Part shown: piece after piece, positions 1-8,364 of the stretch
How the letters are laid out: each line of letters opens with the position of its first letter
How positions within the stretch are numbered: the first letter of the stretch is position 1
Assembly (NCBI GenBank): GCA_964461435.1
Contig: CAYWUI010000043.1
Coordinates: 1 to 23,682, forward strand
Length of the DNA: 23,682 nt
Origin: G020354785 sp964461435
Lineage (GTDB): Bacteria > Bacteroidota > Bacteroidia > Bacteroidales > UBA10428
Direction of reading: 5' to 3'
Program-made: the position numbers and the translations under genes
The notes under the pieces: model-generated
Seen by the model: only the letters and a program-made list of their open reading frames with translations
Told to the model about the DNA's origin: nothing
The model's database searches: none

Positions 1-584
1 TTTTCATTTTGCCATAATTCAAAAGCATATGATAATTTTGGGTATGTTTGAGCAACACCGCCTCTAATTTCAATACCGATAAATGATTCAAATTCTCTGT
101 ATGGTTCGTTATCAATTTGATAATGTGGATTATTTATAAGGACTTTTGCCAAATTTTTAGGTTCATCAACAATTTCTGTCGTTGTAAAAATCTGCATTAT
201 TGGCAATGTTATAAAAACTAATTCATATTCACAGTATACTTCTTTATCGTATTTGACTTTCAGCTCATATGGTTTGTTTACACATATATTTCCTAAATTG
301 TTGTAACTATTATTGACTAATTCTTTCCCATTTAGATAAACGGCATTTGCCGTATAATTATAATTTACCAGTGTTGTATATTCCGGTAATGTATCTGAAC
401 TTACAGGGTAATAAAAAATATTTGAAGAACTATCATAGGCACATTTGGCTGCTCCAAGATTTAAATCAATACCGTAATCTATATTCATTAATTCAGAGTC
501 ATTAATTATCTCTTCTTCTTCACAACCAATTAGGAATATAATTAGCAGACATAATATTACTTTTAATGTAATGAGCTTTCTCAT
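1..584 (-). CDS. CotH-family surface lipoprotein, N-terminal part (runs off the window)
   Basis: Reading leftward from an ATG at 582-584 the frame stays open to the window edge, giving 194 residues. The N-terminus is a lipoprotein signal: Lys/Arg, a hydrophobic run, then lipobox LIGC with the lipidated Cys at residue 21. Four Glu follow directly; acidic residues at this place are associated with surface export of lipoproteins in Bacteroidota, so outer-surface display is inferred. From about residue 125 the sequence fits the start of the CotH domain: LPIMQIFTT, then DEPKNLAKVLI, then GIEIRGGVAQTYPKLSYAFE, matching the family pattern LP-[IV]-x-I ... DEPK ... IEIRGSSSQ-FPKKSYGFE. CotH proteins are atypical protein kinases in spores, but in Bacteroidota many are secreted or lipid-anchored proteins of unknown role, often with extra C-terminal domains. 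The kinase core lies outside the window, so activity cannot be judged. Family call is from motif memory, fairly confident. Confidence 0.72.
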   Translation of the reverse strand, partial: MRKLITLKVILCLLIIFLIGCEEEEIINDSELMNIDYGIDLNLGAAKCAYDSSSNIFYYPVSSDTLPEYTTLVNYNYTANAVYLNGKELVNNSYNNLGNICVNKPYELKVKYDKEVYCEYELVFITLPIMQIFTTTEIVDEPKNLAKVLINNPHYQIDNEPYREFESFIGIEIRGGVAQTYPKLSYAFELWQNE

Positions 585-1021
585 AAGTGAGTAATCGATA
601 ATTAATTGTTTATTTAACCGTAAAATTAAAAAAAGTATGCTTATGATATAATAAATTGTAAATAACCAGGGAATAATAATTATTAGTGATTGGTAATAAT
701 ATCAGGCAATCAAATCTTAATTCCAGTTCTATTTGAATCAGGCCAAATTATATTTTGTATTATATATGTATGTATAAAAGGACTTTTAAGTAAGCTTAAG
801 ATAATTATCTGAAAACGATTTAAAATCATAGAAATAAGCAGGCAGTAAAATCATTATTATACAGTTAATTATAATCTTTATTAATTAAATATAATTATAA
901 ATGATAATCAATTCTTTATTTCTTTATTATATTAGTTCTTTAAAAAGAAATTTGGTCCTAAAAGTAACAATCATCGCATAAACAGACTGCTAATTTATCA
1001 TAATTTTATTCTTCAATTAAC
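585..1021. other. AT-rich gene-free stretch
   Basis: About 440 bases of very AT-rich DNA between the divergent CotH lipoprotein and the epimerase remnant. I see no open frame of useful length on either strand, no RNA gene and no convincing terminator. It presumably contains the lipoprotein promoter on its left side. It may also be the scar of the deletion that removed the 5' part of the epimerase gene. Confidence 0.5.
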
Positions 1022-1129
1022 ATGAAGCTATGTTATAATCTTAAAATAATGCAACAAGCGGTCAATCCTTATGGTGACGGTACCTCGTCACAAATAATTT
1101 ATTCAATAATCAGAGATAAGCTGCAATAA
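1022..1129 (+). pseudogene. 3' remnant of a UDP-N-acetylglucosamine 2-epimerase gene
   Basis: A short open frame begins after a stop at 1001-1003 and ends with TAA at 1127-1129. From the ATG at 1049 it reads MQQAVNPYGDGTSSQIIYSI followed by IRDKLQ. NPYGDG followed by a small-residue/Ser and an Ile-containing helix is the characteristic C-terminal end of WecB-type non-hydrolysing UDP-GlcNAc 2-epimerases, whose full proteins are about 370 residues. Only the last 25 or so residues are recognisable. No in-frame or frameshifted upstream sequence resembling the family is visible. The remnant stops 3 bases before the GT2 start, the spacing of an operon partner, so the GT2 probably once sat behind a full epimerase gene. 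A functional micropeptide cannot be excluded but is unlikely. Confidence 0.6.
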
Positions 1130-1132
1130 AAA

Positions 1133-1867
1133 ATGGCAACAAAAGCTTTTATTATTCTGCCCGCATATAATGAGGAGAAAACTTTACCTTCTCTTTTGAA
1201 GCAGTGGGATTTTATTATTAGCTGTTATAACCTTGATGCCGAGATACTGGTAATTAATGATGGCAGTGTGGACAAAACTCCTGAAATAGCAAGGAACTTT
1301 AAGGCAAAGGTTCCCGTAATGGTAAAAGATATATATCCTAACAGGGGACTGGCAAATGCCACGAGGGAAGGATTTTTACTGGCTTTGTCAAAGGCCGGCA
1401 GCGAAGATGTAATAATTTTAATGGACGCTGATAATAGCCATAATGCGGGATTAAGTCCGTATATGCTGAATAAAATACATGAAGGTGCGGATATTGTCAT
1501 AGCTTCAAGATACAGGAAAGATTCGAGAATCATAGGGCTATCCCGATTCAGAAAATGTCTGAGCTGGGGTGCCAGCATACTGTTCAGGATTATTGTAAGG
1601 ATTAAGGGAGTTCGCGATTATACCTGCGGGTACAGAACATATAAAGCAGGACTTATTTTTAAAGCTGTCGAATATTATAAAGACAAGTTTATTCAACAAA
1701 AGGGCTTTGCCGTTATGGCTGAAATTTTAATTAAACTTAAAAGATTCAAACCTATAATAATAGAAGTCCCAATGATCCTAAGATATGATAAAAAAGAAAG
1801 TGAAAGCAAATTGAGGATTTTCAGGACAATAGCTCAAACTCTAAAAATGTTAATCGGTATTAAATAA
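1133..1867 (+). CDS. GT2 glycosyltransferase, polyprenyl-phosphate sugar synthase type
   Basis: 244 residues, cytoplasmic, GT-A fold, no membrane segment. Motifs in order: LPAYNEE at 9-15, INDGS at 41-45, a DAD metal-binding motif at 98-100 (LMDADNSH), ASRYRKDS around 124-131, DYTCGYR at 162-168, GFAVMAEILIK at 191-201 and EVPM at 211-214 followed by a basic-rich segment. This order is that of the dolichol-phosphate mannosyltransferase (DPM1-like) branch, which transfers a sugar from a nucleotide donor to a polyprenyl phosphate. The length matches stand-alone DPM1-like enzymes without the C-terminal membrane domain. The product would serve lumenal GT-C transferases, and two such proteins lie directly downstream. 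Which sugar is used cannot be read from sequence. Its ATG lies 3 bases after the epimerase remnant, and its stop codon abuts the stop of the convergent next gene. Confidence 0.82.
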   Translation: MATKAFIILPAYNEEKTLPSLLKQWDFIISCYNLDAEILVINDGSVDKTPEIARNFKAKVPVMVKDIYPNRGLANATREGFLLALSKAGSEDVIILMDADNSHNAGLSPYMLNKIHEGADIVIASRYRKDSRIIGLSRFRKCLSWGASILFRIIVRIKGVRDYTCGYRTYKAGLIFKAVEYYKDKFIQQKGFAVMAEILIKLKRFKPIIIEVPMILRYDKKESESKLRIFRTIAQTLKMLIGIK

Positions 1868-4213
1868 CTAATAACCATATCCGGAATCTATGAATTGGTT
1901 ATTTATTACTAACTCCGTGATATTGCTCATACTGTCTCTTAGTACCCGGTATACTTGATTACTTGAAGATCTTATTAATACATCATCAATATATATCCAA
2001 TCTCTGGCCCTTTCTGATCCTTTAATAATAATATCCAGCTTGCTATTACTATCAGACACGAAAAATTTTAATTCACCCAATGACCAGTCACCGTCAATCA
2101 CCTCACATTCCATGAAGCGCGTTGTATAATTCCAGTGCGAGATATTATTGCTATCCACTTCCTGTACAATAAGATCCGATTGGTTTTTACTAACACCTTT
2201 ATTATAGTACCAGAGACTAACTGCATATTCAATGCCCGGCTTAAAGCAGCCTGAATCAAAACGGGCAATAATATTATAGTCTTTCCTGTAACCTTTATAA
2301 CTTCCGGCACCTCTGTGTTTGATAGATGTATTCACTGTGTCAAAGCTATTATTGTATAAAATATTAACTGTATCGGTCACATAGAAGTTATTCCTGCAAA
2401 AAAGGCTTTCTTTTTTTGATTCAAAATCTTTAAAGGCCTTATTTATGTCAAAATAGAATATGCTGTCAAAAGGAAGCTCTAATAATGAAAATTCGTCATT
2501 TTCATAAATCAATTTTGATTTTTGTAATAAAGAAGACTGGTAAACTGAAGAAACCGGCTCTTTCGAATAGACAACAAGAAATGGCTTTTTATCCGGCAGG
2601 TCGTAAAAAATTTCTTTTTTATAAAAATTGGGTGATAACAATTGAACAATATTTTTGCTGCGTGATATTGAAGTTCTCATACTTGCAGCTCCACAAACCG
2701 GAAGATTTTTATAATAGGCAATAATAAAAGAAATATTTTTGGATTTCTGTGTACCGTTAACTTCAAAATTGGCCGAGCCATTATGAAAAAACGGAAAGGG
2801 GAGAATAGACTGATACATTGAACGATCAATATTATCTATCGCTTTAATATAGAGACTGTCAACATTTGAGTATTTAAAAAAATTCAAATCTTTCGATATT
2901 GCCGGTGCTACTTCTTTATGAAATGCCAGTCCTTCAAAAAAATATAAAACCAGTGCCGAGAGAATAATTGTTATCCCTGCCCAGGATAACTTTTTGTTTT
3001 TGAGCTTTTGAAATATTACATAAAATATTAATATACAGTAAGTTAAGAATACATAGTAAAACACCCATGCGAATCTTCCCAAAATCCTGAAATGTACCAG
3101 GGGATGCAAAATTTTGTTTATAATATCAATTTTAAGAATATATGGAAATCCCATAGAATATGCCAAAATTACAAGTGCCGCCAGTAAATAAATCCTTATT
3201 GATCCCGGAAAATAATCAGGTATTGAATGAAAATCTCTTCTGAAGCATTTGAAACCAATAATCAGCAATAAAACAATAAATAATATTGTAGAGGGAAATC
3301 CTACATACGCCCATGCTTCCCACGTTTGGGGCCCTACTTTGACAAGCTTGTCTATTATTGGCCTTAAGGGACCATGAGTCGGTATAAAAATTGTATTTGG
3401 ATTAGCAAGAAAGGATAATAAACCCCATGGATCATTTGTTTTGTCCTGATAAATGTCAGTTAAAACAACAAATAATTTGAAAATTAAAATCGGTAAAAAT
3501 ATCTGGACAAAGATATTCAGATAGTTTTTAAAATTTTTTGATTGTGTTCTGAACCCGAAAGTGATATAAAATATCCATGATAAAAAGAGAAAGAATGAGA
3601 TCATTATTCCCAGATAGGGGTGGACAAAAAACCAGAGTAAATTATTAAACAGCAGCCATATTGTCCATTTTATCTTTTTACCCGTATTAAAAAACTTTAT
3701 TATAAGATACCAGCTAACAGGGAAAAAGCAACTATACGCCATACCCAGGTGCCCCAGGAGACGAAAAATCTGAGGGGATAATAAAATTATACAGAATGCA
3801 CTGGCTGCAGCATAAAAAGGAGGTAATTTAAATTCAACAAAGATGAGATAAAAAAATATAACGCCTATGACAAATGACATAATCATTATCCAGTTTAATA
3901 TCCCGATGCTGTAATTATTTAATACGGGAAAAACTTCGGATACCAGTTTTATGATAGTTACAAAAAAGGGTTGAAAATCAGGATATATGATATGTTCTCC
4001 GTAAGGATAGTTAATAGTATTGATAAAAAGATATGAAGTATCATTTTTAATATGACTTGCAAAATAGTAGGATGTTTTTACCGCATCACCCTGTGAAGCA
4101 AAAATATATTGATTCGGACTGAATATAATCTTTCTGTAAAATATTATTAAGAATAAAAGGCAAATACAGATCAGTAAATAAAGTACGAGCCGTTTGTATA
4201 TCGTTCTGTCCAT
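1868..4213 (-). CDS. Large GT-C-like multispanning membrane protein with C-terminal soluble domain
   Basis: 781 residues. Residues 1-430 hold about ten hydrophobic helices. The first large extracytoplasmic loop (about 36-85) carries QGDAVKTSYYF and INYPYGEHIIYPDFQPFF. The GD...NYPYGEH...DxQP pattern recurs in large Bacteroidota membrane proteins related to GT-C glycosyltransferases (YfhO/DUF6311-like), where the acidic loop residue is expected at the active site. FRILGRFAWVFYY near 375-388 is a second pattern of that group. After about residue 430 the protein is soluble; residues 615-748 look like a beta-sandwich carbohydrate-binding-type module, ending WIYIDDVLIR. I infer transfer of a sugar from a lipid carrier to an extracytoplasmic acceptor. 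Neither donor nor acceptor is known. It starts at ATG 4211-4213, is divergent from the next GT-C gene, and is convergent and gapless with the GT2. Confidence 0.62.
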   Translation of the reverse strand: MDRTIYKRLVLYLLICICLLFLIIFYRKIIFSPNQYIFASQGDAVKTSYYFASHIKNDTSYLFINTINYPYGEHIIYPDFQPFFVTIIKLVSEVFPVLNNYSIGILNWIMIMSFVIGVIFFYLIFVEFKLPPFYAAASAFCIILLSPQIFRLLGHLGMAYSCFFPVSWYLIIKFFNTGKKIKWTIWLLFNNLLWFFVHPYLGIMISFFLFLSWIFYITFGFRTQSKNFKNYLNIFVQIFLPILIFKLFVVLTDIYQDKTNDPWGLLSFLANPNTIFIPTHGPLRPIIDKLVKVGPQTWEAWAYVGFPSTILFIVLLLIIGFKCFRRDFHSIPDYFPGSIRIYLLAALVILAYSMGFPYILKIDIINKILHPLVHFRILGRFAWVFYYVFLTYCILIFYVIFQKLKNKKLSWAGITIILSALVLYFFEGLAFHKEVAPAISKDLNFFKYSNVDSLYIKAIDNIDRSMYQSILPFPFFHNGSANFEVNGTQKSKNISFIIAYYKNLPVCGAASMRTSISRSKNIVQLLSPNFYKKEIFYDLPDKKPFLVVYSKEPVSSVYQSSLLQKSKLIYENDEFSLLELPFDSIFYFDINKAFKDFESKKESLFCRNNFYVTDTVNILYNNSFDTVNTSIKHRGAGSYKGYRKDYNIIARFDSGCFKPGIEYAVSLWYYNKGVSKNQSDLIVQEVDSNNISHWNYTTRFMECEVIDGDWSLGELKFFVSDSNSKLDIIIKGSERARDWIYIDDVLIRSSSNQVYRVLRDSMSNITELVINNQFIDSGYGY

Positions 4214-4452
4214 AATAATTAATAATTTGTGGAAAATCGTTTTTTATGATTTTATTGCGAAGTTATTACCGGGTGCACCACCCTGTTAAATATCCTTGCA
4301 AATCTAATAATAAATAATCATTTCCATATACCCTGCATTATGAGGAATCGGAATATAATAATTTTATTAGTATAATTTATTTCTTAATAGCTTTTGCTAA
4401 ATTATTGATATTATGTTTTATTTTTATTCATTTGAAAGATAAAGATGCTGGA

Positions 4453-6078
4453 ATGAAAAAGGGTTATAAATATTTTTTTCTTTTAATATTACCTGTTTTG
4501 CTTTTTTATTTAAGCCGGCTTACAAATAAATCATTTGGTATTTTTTTTCTTTCCACCATAGATCCGGAATATGCATATTTATTTAATGGATTGTGTGTGG
4601 CACAATTAAAATTTGATCTGGGACATTTTCAGCATCCGGGAACTCCTCTACAATGTATAATAGCGATAACATCAATTTTAGTTCATATTGGCAACAGGGG
4701 ACTTACATTGGCAGAAGATGTTTTTGTCAATCCCGAACATTTTTTGCATGCTTCAAATATTGCATTAAATATACTAAACGCACTGCTATTATTTATTATA
4801 GGTTATTTCATATATCAAAGGAGCCGTAATATTATTTTAGCACTGCTTTTGCAGGTTTCTCCTTTTGCAAATCAGCTCGTCCTGGAAACAATGGGCCGTG
4901 TAATTCCTGAATCTTTATTGGGAATTGCCAGTTTGTTACTAGCATTAATAGTGTTTTTTTATATAACAAGAACCAACTCAAACATAACGAGTACTAAATA
5001 TATAATTTTATTTTCCCTGGTCTCAGGTTACGGACTGGCAATAAAATTAACCTATATACCATTGATCATTATACCTCTTATTCTCATTGCTTCTTTTATG
5101 GATAAACTTAAGTATTTGCTATTTACAATAATATCTTTCTTCATTTTTGCATTTCCTTTATTAGGTAAGCTGAATGATTTCTGGACATGGGTAAAAAATT
5201 TATTTATTTACAGCGGGAATTACGGAACAGGTGAGTCAAATATTATTGATATATCAAGTTTTACCGGGAATATAAAGCTTCTTATCTGCGAAGATAAATT
5301 ACTTTTTGGTTTGTTATCGGGATTTATATTAGTTATACTGTTATATTTCATTAAACCATTAAAGCTGAAATTAAAAAATGATATTGAATACAAAGCATTG
5401 GTTTGTATAGCATTAGCAATATTAATTCAGTACCTGATTGTAGCAAAGCATTATGCTCCAACTTATATGGTGCCAGCTTTCAGCTTATTTGTTTTTGGTA
5501 TTTATCTTGCAACAAATATACTTTCACGTATTTTTAGTAAATTTCAAATTACATCTATTATTAAAAATATTTTATTCCTGGCATTTACATTATCAATTTT
5601 TGTCGGCACTTACAGGAAAGTCATACTATATAACCAGGTACGTAAACAAAAAGTTGAAATATGGACCCAAACATTGCACTTTATACATGATAATATCAAA
5701 GATAAGACTGTACTATTAGTTCCCGGATTTTATGGAGCGGCTTATGTTGAAAGAGGGCTGGTCGAAGGATTGTTTTATACCGGTAAATATAAGGCTACAT
5801 ACAGTAAGCTGTTGCAAAAACATTATCCGCATACATACTTTTATCTTCCCTTTCATAACAGATATTTTGATTGGCGGCTAATATGGGATAACGGACTTGA
5901 CCTGAAGGAATTTATTAAAAACAATGAGGAAATATATATTTATTTCAGTACTGATGATATAAACCTGGCAAACAAGATATACAGCGATTTATTATCTTAT
6001 TGTCCGCCAAACACTATGGAACCGGTGAGAATATATTATAACAATGAAACAAAAGAATCAATATACAGATTCAGATAG
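4453..6078 (+). CDS. GT-C-like polytopic membrane glycosyltransferase
   Basis: 541 residues from the ATG at 4453. The frame can be extended upstream to a TTG at 4405, but the ATG gives a normal Lys-rich N-terminus ahead of the first membrane helix, so I prefer it. About ten to eleven transmembrane segments fill residues 6-400, followed by a soluble C-terminal domain of about 140 residues. The first extracytoplasmic loop reads STIDPEYAYLFNGL, then HFQHPGTP. An Asp-x-Glu pair (D37, E39) early in this loop is typical of ArnT/PMT-like GT-C enzymes, and the HPGTP motif recurs in a Bacteroidota subgroup. The probable role is transfer of a lipid-linked sugar outside the cytoplasmic membrane, fed by the DPM1-like GT2 at 1133. 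Substrate unknown. No strong promoter was identified in the 239 bases between the two divergent GT-C genes. Confidence 0.62.
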   Translation: MKKGYKYFFLLILPVLLFYLSRLTNKSFGIFFLSTIDPEYAYLFNGLCVAQLKFDLGHFQHPGTPLQCIIAITSILVHIGNRGLTLAEDVFVNPEHFLHASNIALNILNALLLFIIGYFIYQRSRNIILALLLQVSPFANQLVLETMGRVIPESLLGIASLLLALIVFFYITRTNSNITSTKYIILFSLVSGYGLAIKLTYIPLIIIPLILIASFMDKLKYLLFTIISFFIFAFPLLGKLNDFWTWVKNLFIYSGNYGTGESNIIDISSFTGNIKLLICEDKLLFGLLSGFILVILLYFIKPLKLKLKNDIEYKALVCIALAILIQYLIVAKHYAPTYMVPAFSLFVFGIYLATNILSRIFSKFQITSIIKNILFLAFTLSIFVGTYRKVILYNQVRKQKVEIWTQTLHFIHDNIKDKTVLLVPGFYGAAYVERGLVEGLFYTGKYKATYSKLLQKHYPHTYFYLPFHNRYFDWRLIWDNGLDLKEFIKNNEEIYIYFSTDDINLANKIYSDLLSYCPPNTMEPVRIYYNNETKESIYRFR

Positions 6079-6156
6079 TTAATATTGACAATATCAATCA
6101 ATTCAATTATATGTCAGGCACTACGGGTAATATATTCCATTGGGGACAACAAATAT

Positions 6157-6210
6157 TAGTATAGTATCATAGTATTTATTAGTACAGTACATAGTATTAA
6201 ATCATAGTAT
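6157..6210 (+). repeat. Cluster of TAGTA pentamers upstream of the flippase gene
   Basis: Within 54 bases TAGTA occurs six times (starts at 6157, 6162, 6170, 6180, 6192 and 6205), with a CAGTA between at 6185. The spacing is irregular (5 to 13 bases), so this is not a clean tandem repeat. It lies between the GT-C stop and the TTG start of the flippase. It could be a low-complexity tract or a cluster of binding sites; nothing in the sequence decides. Confidence 0.4.
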
Positions 6211-6282
6211 ATTTTCTTTAGGTTTAATTTTTAATAAGAAAATTTTATGTTCCTTTGTACTAAATTATAACTTAGCCCAAAT

Positions 6283-7749
6283 TTGAAAAGGAAGTTCGTT
6301 ACAAACCTGGCTCTTCTGCTTTCTCTCAATCTTTTAATCAAACCTTTATACGCCTTTGGGATAGACGTTTCAGTACAAAATACCGTAGGTGCATCGGAAT
6401 ACGGAAAATATTTTATGTTACTTAATTTTTCGCTTATTCTTCAGATTTTGCTTGATCTGGGCCTTGAAAATTTTAACAGGCGGGAGATAGCAAGACATAG
6501 CAGTCTTTTGGAAAAGTACCTTTCCAATATCATAACCCTCAAGCTGACTCTTGGCGTGGTTTATTTTGCAGTATGTTCAGCTATAGGTTATTTTATATTG
6601 AAATTCGGAGCAAAAGAATTCAGGTTGCTGTCAGTATTGTTGTTTAACCAGTTCCTGGCTTCATTTATACTGTATTTCAGGGCGAATCTCGGGGGATTGC
6701 ATATGTTCAGAACCGATAGTATAATATCGGTTCTTGACAGGTTTTTAGTAATAATAATTACCGGCATTCTTTTGTGGGGGAATATAACAAGACGGGCATT
6801 CAGGATTGAGTGGTTTGTATATGCACAGACAGTTGCATATTTACTGAGTGCTATTGTCTCGTTTGTCATTGTATATGGGAAAGCAAAATATATCAGGCCT
6901 CGTTTCGATTTTAAATATTATATAGCTGTTTTAAAACAATGCCTGCCATTTGCATTACTGATTTTGCTTATGGCCACATATTTACGTATAGATGCTGTCT
7001 TGCTTGGCAAGCTTTTACCCGATGGCAGCAGGCAGGCAGGAATTTATGCGCATAGTTACAGGATAGTTGAGATCTTTTCTAACTACGGATATCTGTTTGC
7101 CATCCTGCTGCTGCCCATATTTTCAAGAATGATAAAAAATAAGGAGCCTGTGGACCAGCTGGTACAATTGTCATACCTGTTAATAATAACCCCCGCGATA
7201 ATAATCTCAATTAGCTGTGCTTTCTTTAAAAACGAAATTATTAACCTTCTGTATAATGAGGAAAAAGAAATACTGGAAACATCCGCGGGAGTATTTGGCA
7301 AACTTATATTCAGCTTTCTCGGAATGTGCACTACATATATTTTCGGAACCCTGATTACAGCCAATGGTAACCTTAAAGTTCTTAATATAATAGCAGGTAT
7401 AGGTGTAATTATAAGTATAGTTTTGAATTTTATACTAATTCCTAAATACGGTGTACATGGAGCTGCTGTGGCAAATATATCAACGCAGGCTTATATGGCA
7501 ATTGCCCAGGTTGGATTGTCAACCAGACTATTCGGGTTCAGAATAAACTACAGGTTAATTGGTATATTGATAATTTTCATTCCTTTGCTGATTGCATCAG
7601 GCTATATTATTAAATCTCTTAATATAAACTGGATTGCAGGTTTTGTCCTGATTATTTCAGTTGGCATCCTTTTAGGGTTTGTGACACGGTTGATAAATCT
7701 GAAAACTCTTTATCAAATAATCAGGTATGATGATAGTATTAAGAATTAA
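6283..7749 (+). CDS. Wzx-like polysaccharide flippase (MATE/MVF superfamily)
   Basis: 488 residues with about 12-14 membrane helices and short loops, the layout of O-antigen/oligosaccharide translocases that move undecaprenyl-linked glycans across the inner membrane. The N-terminus has a pattern common in Bacteroidota flippases: NLLIKPLYAFGIDVSVQNTV, then GASEYGKYF, LLDLGLENFNRREIARH. That conservation begins almost at residue 1, which supports the TTG at 6283; the next in-frame ATG is around residue 44, inside the conserved region. A weak -7-like box (TTCCTTTG, 6250-6257) is about 25 bases upstream. The gene follows the GT-C gene on the same strand after 204 bases and ends 2 bases from the stop of the convergent nucleotidyltransferase. 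The neighbouring GT2 and GT-C genes fit a glycan export role, although no polymerase or chain-length regulator is in the window. Confidence 0.82.
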   Translation: MKRKFVTNLALLLSLNLLIKPLYAFGIDVSVQNTVGASEYGKYFMLLNFSLILQILLDLGLENFNRREIARHSSLLEKYLSNIITLKLTLGVVYFAVCSAIGYFILKFGAKEFRLLSVLLFNQFLASFILYFRANLGGLHMFRTDSIISVLDRFLVIIITGILLWGNITRRAFRIEWFVYAQTVAYLLSAIVSFVIVYGKAKYIRPRFDFKYYIAVLKQCLPFALLILLMATYLRIDAVLLGKLLPDGSRQAGIYAHSYRIVEIFSNYGYLFAILLLPIFSRMIKNKEPVDQLVQLSYLLIITPAIIISISCAFFKNEIINLLYNEEKEILETSAGVFGKLIFSFLGMCTTYIFGTLITANGNLKVLNIIAGIGVIISIVLNFILIPKYGVHGAAVANISTQAYMAIAQVGLSTRLFGFRINYRLIGILIIFIPLLIASGYIIKSLNINWIAGFVLIISVGILLGFVTRLINLKTLYQIIRYDDSIKN

Positions 7750-7751
7750 AG

Positions 7752-8288
7752 TTATTCATAATCAAGCAGACCGAATGTGTTGAGATTTAATTTCGAGCAC
7801 CAGTGCTGAATATAATAATAATCTGCCTGCGGGTTGTCCAGCAAATTTTGTATATCCTCAATTTGTTCATCAATTCTGTCTTCCTGAATTTTAATAAATT
7901 TTGAAATTATCAGATCTTCAATTGATACAAGCCATACTTTCAGGTCGCGGGATTCTATTTTTCTTCTGCGATTGAACTCAGTAATCCTGTATTCACTATC
8001 TTTTCTATTGATAAAATGTATTATAGTTCCCGAATCCTTATCAGGGATATCGCATCTTCCTTTCGCTTCAAACTCTTCAATGGCATACGAAGGATTAAAG
8101 CTGGATATGCTGTATATAACTGAGCCAAATTTTTGCGTATTGTTTTGTGTCAGATTAAGTACAATATCGACGTCAGATTCAGGTCCCCCTGCAGTATATA
8201 TTCTGCAGGCATATCCTCCTGTGACCATATATTCTATGCCTTCGTTTTCAAGAAGACCGCATATCTTATTGACTATTGAAGAAGGCAT
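7752..8288 (-). CDS. Orphan nucleotidyltransferase-like protein
   Basis: 178 residues from ATG 8286-8288; an in-frame TTG two codons upstream is possible but less likely. The N-terminal part shows the minimal Pol-beta nucleotidyltransferase signature: YMVTGGYACRIY with GG at 24-25, then PESDVDIVL with the metal-binding pair D39 and D41. A later SIEDLIISK (about 123-131) and a D..IEDIQNLL helix are usual in AbiEii/DUF6036-like nucleotidyltransferases, where the Lys is conserved. Such proteins often act as the toxin half of toxin-antitoxin pairs or as stand-alone domains of unknown role. No HEPN or AbiEi-type partner is adjacent, so I call it an orphan. The third acidic residue is not obvious (possibly in GRCDIP). 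It converges tightly on the flippase gene. Confidence 0.6.
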   Translation of the reverse strand: MPSSIVNKICGLLENEGIEYMVTGGYACRIYTAGGPESDVDIVLNLTQNNTQKFGSVIYSISSFNPSYAIEEFEAKGRCDIPDKDSGTIIHFINRKDSEYRITEFNRRRKIESRDLKVWLVSIEDLIISKFIKIQEDRIDEQIEDIQNLLDNPQADYYYIQHWCSKLNLNTFGLLDYE

Positions 8289-8364
8289 AAACAATCTTAT
8301 TGATTATCAAACAGTTTACAAAATTATATAAAGATTTTGAAGATAATAACATCTTTTTATAAGT

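Noticed and set aside
2485..2724. 79-codon plus-strand ORF inside the 781-residue membrane protein gene
   Set aside because: Antisense shadow of a well-supported gene; composition has no family resemblance and no start context.
4271..4283. GGGTG-CAC-CACCC hairpin between the divergent GT-C genes
   Set aside because: Five-base stem with a three-base loop and no U-rich tail; both genes read away from it, so a terminator makes no sense here.
4405..4452. Upstream TTG start for the second GT-C gene
   Set aside because: Adds 16 residues with no conservation ahead of a better Lys-rich N-terminus at ATG 4453.
6079..6098. ATATTG-A-CAATAT inverted repeat after the second GT-C gene
   Set aside because: A one-base centre cannot form a hairpin loop, and the arms are short and AT-rich.
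7752..8288. Nucleotidyltransferase as half of a toxin-antitoxin or phage-defence pair
   Set aside because: No partner gene adjoins it: one side is the flippase, the other a broken ORF of unknown family. Function left open.
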